A stretch of 64,000 bases of DNA from Luscinia megarhynchos (Eukaryota; Chordata; Aves; Passeriformes; Turdidae), in NCBI GenBank assembly GCA_034336665.1, contig JAPFBE010000002.1, positions 6,618,146 through 6,682,145 of the forward strand, read 5' to 3'. Below are positions 1 through 64,000 of the stretch, piece after piece; the stretch's first letter is position 1; each line of letters opens with the position of its first letter. The position numbers were made by a program, and so were the translations under genes. The notes under the pieces are model-generated. The model did not search any database, had not been told where the DNA came from, and saw nothing but the letters and a program-made list of their open reading frames with translations.

Positions 1-3000
1 AAATAATTTGAGTTGGTTTCTTTTGTTCTATTTTCATGTAGTGTGTAAACTAGTAATTCTAGAGCTCTAACTAGTTAACCCTGTCCTTGCCAGGAGGAAA
101 TGAGGTAATCGAAAATTTTTCTTATAATCTCTGAAATCAATGTAAACTTGAAAGAAAGCATGTTAAAAAAGAAAATTAACTGTAGGGTTTTTTTTATTTT
201 CTCTTTTTTTTTTCAGACATAGCCTTTTAAAACAGCCTATGACACTAGGGCCTGGTTGGAGTAGGGTGTAAGTGGGTCTTTTTTGAAATTACTTCTGTGG
301 GGGACCTCAGCAAATTCTTTACAGGATCAAAACTTGCAGGCAAGGTTGGAATGGACACTTAGAGTAACTGCAATTCTAGCTGGGACTGGACAGAAGATGT
401 GCAGCAAAGGGGAAGGACACTTGCCTTATAATGTATGCAACATTTATTTCCATAAAGGCTTTGAAAAACTTTGAGGGCAAATTGTTTGGGAAGGATGACA
501 CTTTGCTGTCAGCGCCTGTAACATAATTAGAGTATCTGTAATCAATAGAGCATGTAGTTCATGTGACAGGCTGTCCTGTGGGCAGATCCTCTGCTGCAGG
601 AGCAAATGTGGGCTAATGGAATAACTCTGGGAACTGCCCACAGGTTCCTTCTGGAAATTTTCTTCACGAAGACTGATTTCAGATTTTTTTCTTTTTTTTC
701 CTACTCATGGTTCCAGCACAGTAGTTCCTGTAGGCAAAGCTAGGAAAGAGGGGGAAGAATACCTGAAGAAGGTTGTGAACCTGGGTTTGGAAAGGCTGGT
801 GAACATCCCTTGCAGTGGCACTGCCCTGTTCAGAGCTTGTTGCACATTTGCAGCTCTCGTTAATTTTGTAAATCCATTCCGGAAGAGTTGGTATTGAGTA
901 GGTGCTGGGTGAATGAGAAGGAATTTGTTTTCAGTTCAGGAGTGCTCTGCAATGACAACTGGGAGAGCTCTCAGTAGGAAGGGGTTTGTACTAGTCTTTG
1001 TATTAGGGGCTAATTAGTGTATTTCATTCAGCTGGAAATGTGCTTTCAATGGAAATGTTTATGGATACCTGTTCTTTACAGCATATTTTAGTGATATGAC
1101 TAGTAGCTTTAGCTTTAAAAGGCAAGTAGAAAATCAAATGGAGTATGAATTTTAAGTTAGCATTCCTGTAGTTGAAAAATGGTCATTATTTATTTTACGA
1201 CATCACCAAGGTACCTTCCTCTTGACAGCTCTGTGGGTCTCCTTCCCTTTCAGAATTTAAGGCTGCCATGTGTGGAGTGCTTTACACATTTTGTGCAGTA
1301 AATATTTCTTTTTCTCTTGAAACATTTGTCAAGAATCTCAAAATTCAGTATTGTTGTTTCAGATCATTTTAGGCAATAATATTGAAGTAGTATTAAGTGG
1401 TGGTACAAAAAGCAATGTTTCAAAAATTATTTTCAAATTTTTAGAGTCCTCTAGGAGGATTTAATTAAAAGTTTCATACACTTATTAAAAATCCATGTAA
1501 TTTCAGTGATTGATTTTTTATTTTTTTTTATTATTTTCCCCCTTAAAAAAGGAAAGCTGTGAGTTCTCTTGTATGGGGTAAATGTCACTCTGTTTATATC
1601 TTAGCTTTGCTGCAAGTCAGGACTTGTTCTACTCCTCTAGGTTGTCATAGAAACGCAGCTAACTGACATCTCAACTCAGCCTGCTCATGGTTTAATTTGT
1701 GGGTTTTCAAGATTATTAAAATTTAACAAAAATTATTGATTTGCTTTTATTAACACTGGCTTGTGTTTACTTTAGAAGTTCAAACTGCATAAAAGCTTTT
1801 CCTGATAGAAAAATACCTATATAATTATTAAACCCTGATACTCTAAATAAGATATCATCAAATACATTTAATATATCAGAGTCTGAAGCAGTAGAGAAAT
1901 CTCGAATTTTTGCAAATCGCCTTTTTATTTCATTTTGTTTATAGTAAAGTGCCCCAACCTTATTTCAATTCACCTTTTAGCTTGACTTTTATTTAACATA
2001 GAAGATACCTCTCAGGAAAGCGTGAAATAGGTACATCATCATGCCTAATATTTGGAAGTTTTCATTTTATTTACTTACTTTAAAGCCTGGCAGAATGCTT
2101 CGGTGCACTGACTTTTGAAAGTATATATTTTTTGTATATGCATGTGCAGAAAAAATTACTTAGTTTTCACTCATAAATAAGACAGGCAAAACTTATTTGC
2201 AGTAACTTTATCTAATGGTCCATGGATGAATGATTTTATGCAAACTACTCAAGAGACTAGAATTAACTTTTCATGTTGGTTGCACATTGGATGTCCAGGC
2301 CTCAGCAACATGTGGGATCTTATAAAAACTAGATGACTGAGTTCAATTTTTATTTTTATGAATTTATTCAATGATTGCCCATGCATTTCAAGTGTAATCT
2401 TTGTAAGCAATGTATAAAATGCAGTAATGTATTAATTGTTATAAAATGGACACATACTTCCTTACGGCCTCCTTTCATCACGTGTGCTTTTTACTTTGAG
2501 TTTACCTCCTCCCTCTACCTTGTAGCCATTTATTAACGATCTGTAGGCATGAGGAACTTGACTGATTTATATACAGACCTGTAATTTGACATTGTCATTC
2601 TGTCTAGTAACAACTTTGTTCAGTTAGATTTACTGAATAAAATTGTTTCTTGGTGGACATTTTGACACCTCACTTCATACTCCTACGTCATGCGCTGCTG
2701 ACATCCCTGTATTAATCTCTTTTATATTCTGTTATAAAACTCTCACGTAACATTTTAAAACAGACTCTCTTTGCAGCATATTTCTATAAGCACGGCGCTA
2801 AATATTGGGTGTTTCCATAGGTATAAATGGCTTTTTTGTATTTTGTATGAGGTTATGTACATGTTACCATATATGATGTTAGCATACGTAATAAATGGCC
2901 GTGCTATTGAACTCGGGAAAGATTGGCTTCAGTACTGCAAAGGCAATTTAAGCAAAATACATTATATTAACCTGTTAACGTCTCCCTTCCAAATTTATTT

Positions 3001-4312
3001 TTTGCATCATTGACTACAAGAAAGTGTTGCACAAATACAGTTCTGCTGTAGGCTCACACTGTGCATTTTAGGCATTGGAAGGCAGTGGTTGGTGGGAAGT
3101 CAAGGCATTCCTTTAACTGGAGCGCAGCACTGGTACATTCTGGTTGCTTAAGAATGAAAGGTATGTTTTATGTGGGAAACACTCAGTGTTGATATATATG
3201 TTACAGTCAATAGCGAGTGTAGAAGAATATTATTGCAGGTATACTGTTTCCCAGTGAGGACCAAGGGATATGTAAGGGTTTGTGTATGTGCATGTATAAG
3301 ATTAACTGAGACTTAGTGAAGCCTGTGGAATCTGTCTGGCATTGTACTTCTGTAGACCATCTGTTACAGATAGATGCCTATGACCAAAGAGCTGTTTTGC
3401 AACTGGGATTCTCTTTTCCTGAGAGATAAACATGTTGGGTCTTCTTTGAGCAATAAATTTGCTGCTTGTTTTTGTTTTGGTTTTTTAAGCTCGGTTTCCT
3501 TTCTCTTTACTCTTTGCCCCATGATCTTTCCTTGCATTTAAGTAGTGGTTGGATGATAATACCTAACACACTTGAAAAGAAAGAGAGGAAAGCTTCAGTA
3601 TTTACCAGAAAAAGATCCTAACCTACAGAAGATAAAGGTGATTCATAGGAGTATACTTTGTCCAGATCCTTTTCCCAGAAAGCGTATTTATATGTATTCT
3701 TTTTACCATAAGCCCATTGGTGGATTCTATACAATTGACTTATTCCTAGTGGATTCTTCTTATTTTTGTTCACAGCATTTTGCCTCTATCCTTCCTACAG
3801 AGGTGCAGCATCTTGTAAAGGTCATGAAGTTTCTTGTAACGTGCATGCTTCAGCTTTCAGTTCATTGTGGCTACAGTGGCACACTTTATTTTATCATTAT
3901 CTGTTATCATATCCATCCTTTTTGTATTTTACTTCTAAATTGCAAATGACTAACTTGATGTAACAAAGTACACATGCACATTTTTTCCTGCTTTTTAGAT
4001 ATCAAGTAAGTGCCTCTTACAGCTGAATTGACATGCTGCTATAGAGTCTTTGCACCTAAAACTGTGGAGTAAAAAGAAAAGCCAGTAACAAAAAAGCACA
4101 GCCCAAGCCCCTTCAGATGATTAAACTGTGAAAGTTTGGCTTTTGATTGTAATGGCTGTTGTGAAGAGATCGCAGTGATCCATCTTCGCCTGTTGCTGTG
4201 TGATAGTTTTGGGATATCTTTTAATTTGTTTTTTGTCTGAAATAAACTTCTAAATATTTCTGTTGGTTTTTTTCTCTCTTGCTCCCTTTTTCTTACACTC
4301 CTAAAAATTTAG
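1..4312 (+). other. VPS41 5' intron (partial), no other feature seen
   Basis: AT-rich intronic sequence with short T-runs. No exon matching the missing VPS41 N-terminus was found here, and the short ORFs show no codon bias or recognisable domains. It ends with the acceptor of the first visible exon. Confidence 0.8.
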
Positions 4313-62017
<57,705 letters not shown>

Positions 62018-64000
62018 GTAAGTTAATTTCTGTGTCTGCACTCAAGTAATTTGTATCTTGTACTTACTGTTTATATTGACCAAGTATCGGAAGCATCACA
62101 TTTAATGGCCCTGTTCTGGTATTGCTGCCCCAGATCTCTGTTTGTTTCTAGACAGCTGTCTCTTTCTGATTGATGTGTGTGTGTCTTAAAACAAGAGTGG
62201 AGGCATAGTGCTGCGTATTTTACTTGTTGGCAGTCTCTACATGGAAGACTCGCCCCCAAGACTTTTACTTGCAAAGATGCTCAGAGTTAAATATATCTTT
62301 CCCATTTAATTTTCATTCATTTCCAGTATGTCCTAAAAATCCTACTCCAAGTGTTAAGGAAAATAGACTCTGTGGGTGCTAGTCATTCTGGCAAATCCAG
62401 GTCCATTGCAACAACTTTGTTGCACAGTTACACAACTTTAAGTGTCAAAGAATTGCAAAGCAACAGCGAAGACCTGTGCTGTGTGCTAGAAATGGTGGTA
62501 AGAAAGAGGAGCAGTCTGTGCTCTCTGATGTTTTCCCTAGTCACAAGCCAGCTACCACTGCAGTACACATTTAATGTGAGAGTCTCAGTTAATAAATTGT
62601 GCAGGACATAAAGCCTAGTACTGTCACTGCTAAACCAATTGAAAACATTATGCACACTCCCTTTGGTAACGTGTGTACATTTACTTCTGAATTTTATGTC
62701 TTCCTATTCAAACTCAATGAGCCAAAAAGGACATACTATTAAGATCTCACAGCATGCAGTCCCTTGCTGCTTTTGAGCTATTTAATTCTGTTCAAAGACC
62801 AAAAGTGTTTCAGCAATACGAATTTCAGAAATGTCTGACTTCTGTTTCAGAGCCACTCCAGTGCAAAAAAAGCCTTGCCTTTGGTATGACTTCCTTGTGG
62901 TTTGGTGCATTCTTTACTACTTTGGAAGATAAAGTCCTATGTTTCTGTTTCTTGATTTCAGTCCAATAAAGGACTTGAATGCAGGTGCAGGTGAATTTTT
63001 GATACATTGCTTCTTAGTCCTTTTGGGTTCATTTTGTTTTTTATCTGCAAATGTCTGGAAGGGATGTTTGTCTTGTCTCCACTTATATCATCCAGCAGAC
63101 TGTAAAATATAAAAATATTTGCAGGTTTGTTGCAAAAACATCTCTGCTCAATTACTGCCTTTCTAAACAGTTGGCTGTTTTCAGCCTTTAGAGTATCTTC
63201 TTTCTTTTTAGAGTTCTCAGAAATACAGGAGTTGCAGTCCATTACATGTTTCATCTTCAAGTTGCAGTTCTCTAAAATCCCTGCTTTATTTCACTATTTC
63301 AATCACATCTAACTTTTCCCAGATTTCTAAAGATGTCTCAGCATCATAAAGGATGGACTAAATTAAGCCAGATCCAAACAAAGGGGTCCTTGTAATGCTT
63401 GGGATCACTTGTGTGGAATTTTTACCTACTTACATGACTAGGAGATATCAAACACCATATTGTAACAGGCCTATAATGGCTTTAAGCCCTTATGAAGAGA
63501 CAATTTGAGATGTGGAAACAGAGTTTATTTCAAAACAGAATTGTCTGGGAAGAATTTGCCCTGTATATAAGTTGTTGCCTGAAATCTGAGGTTTCAAATC
63601 AAGCATGATTTGCCAATAACTAAGGTGACAGTAAAACAGAGGCTTGAAATTTCCTTCCTGTGCAGACGAATTAATGATACCCCAGTGTCAAAGTCTGTGG
63701 GGTGAGTGTTGTTTGTTTGTGTGTGATTTTAGGGGGGTTTTGAGTGTTCTGTGGTAAGCAGTCCTGTTTGGCTACCAAAGGTTGCATTTTTGTATTTTGA
63801 TGTCTCTCCTCTTCAGTGAATATCCTCTAGCAAACCTAGCTGTGGCAGTTTCAAGATTCTAGAGCCTTGCAGTTCCTCTCCTCCAGCAGTGGTGGCTTGA
63901 GGGAGTTATGTGCTTGTGTTGTCTTTTTCCCAACCTGGAAGTGAAACTTGAGATAATTTTAGTAAGGAGGTAATATAAAAAAGATTATTTATTTGAAGGC
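62018..64000 (+). other. VPS41 intron (partial), nothing else seen
   Basis: Intronic sequence after the last visible exon. The next VPS41 exon was looked for and not found; short ORFs here have no recognisable domain. Confidence 0.8.

Noticed and set aside
3572..3949. 125-codon + strand ORF in the first intron
   Set aside because: AT-rich, no recognisable domain, composition like the surrounding intron, and not VPS41 sequence.
1..4312. The missing 5' coding exon of VPS41
   Set aside because: I looked for a sequence encoding the acidic N-terminus with a start codon and a donor and did not find one; it is presumably further left.

Overview
The window is a stretch of bird nuclear DNA, most likely from a passerine. 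It lies almost entirely inside one gene, VPS41, which runs left to right on the + strand. Fourteen consecutive coding exons (4313..62017) are visible. They join in frame with canonical AG/GT boundaries and encode 423 codons, matching human VPS41 residues about 21 to 443. The first coding exon(s), with the start codon, lie left of the window. The C-terminal half (rest of the helical solenoid, clathrin-heavy-chain-like repeat and RING-H2 domain) lies to the right. VPS41 is a subunit of the HOPS tethering complex, which acts in late endosome/lysosome fusion, and it also works in AP-3-linked regulated secretory traffic. No second protein-coding gene and no intact RNA gene was found.

Evidence for a bird: a 1.9 kb reverse-transcriptase-bearing CR1 LINE fragment (minus strand, 21233..23110) ends in the CR1 8-base tail repeats, and a second CR1 3' tail lies on the + strand at 61598..61682. 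Evidence for a passerine: a short minus-strand SINE (40894..41027) has a tRNA-Ile(AAU)-like head fused to a CR1 3' tail. That is the architecture described for TguSINE1, a SINE family that arose in early passerines.

Layout: 1..7541 holds the first two visible exons and an intron with a curious 64-bp near-identical direct repeat. 7542..25499 is an 18 kb intron with a probable solo LTR (minus strand, about 16951..18660) interrupted by a 0.9 kb (CCCTG)n minisatellite, an ATGCAATT cluster, and the CR1 fragment. 25500..32273 holds three small propeller exons. 32274..41729 is a 9.5 kb intron with a CTCF-like motif, a GC-rich possible LTR remnant and the tRNA-Ile/CR1 SINE. 41730..62017 holds the remaining nine exons, with introns of 0.8 to 6.5 kb. 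62018..64000 is the start of the next intron.

The most unusual structure is the minisatellite at 17104..18014. It is a two-level repeat: a GC-rich core recurs 13 times, and most intervals fit a 49+5n-bp ladder, as expected if pentamer slippage occurs inside larger units. It is strongly G-quadruplex-prone on the minus strand and open in several reading frames on both strands, so it produces long spurious ORFs. I found no convincing new gene system; the novelty here lies in repeats and possible regulatory sites inside VPS41 introns.
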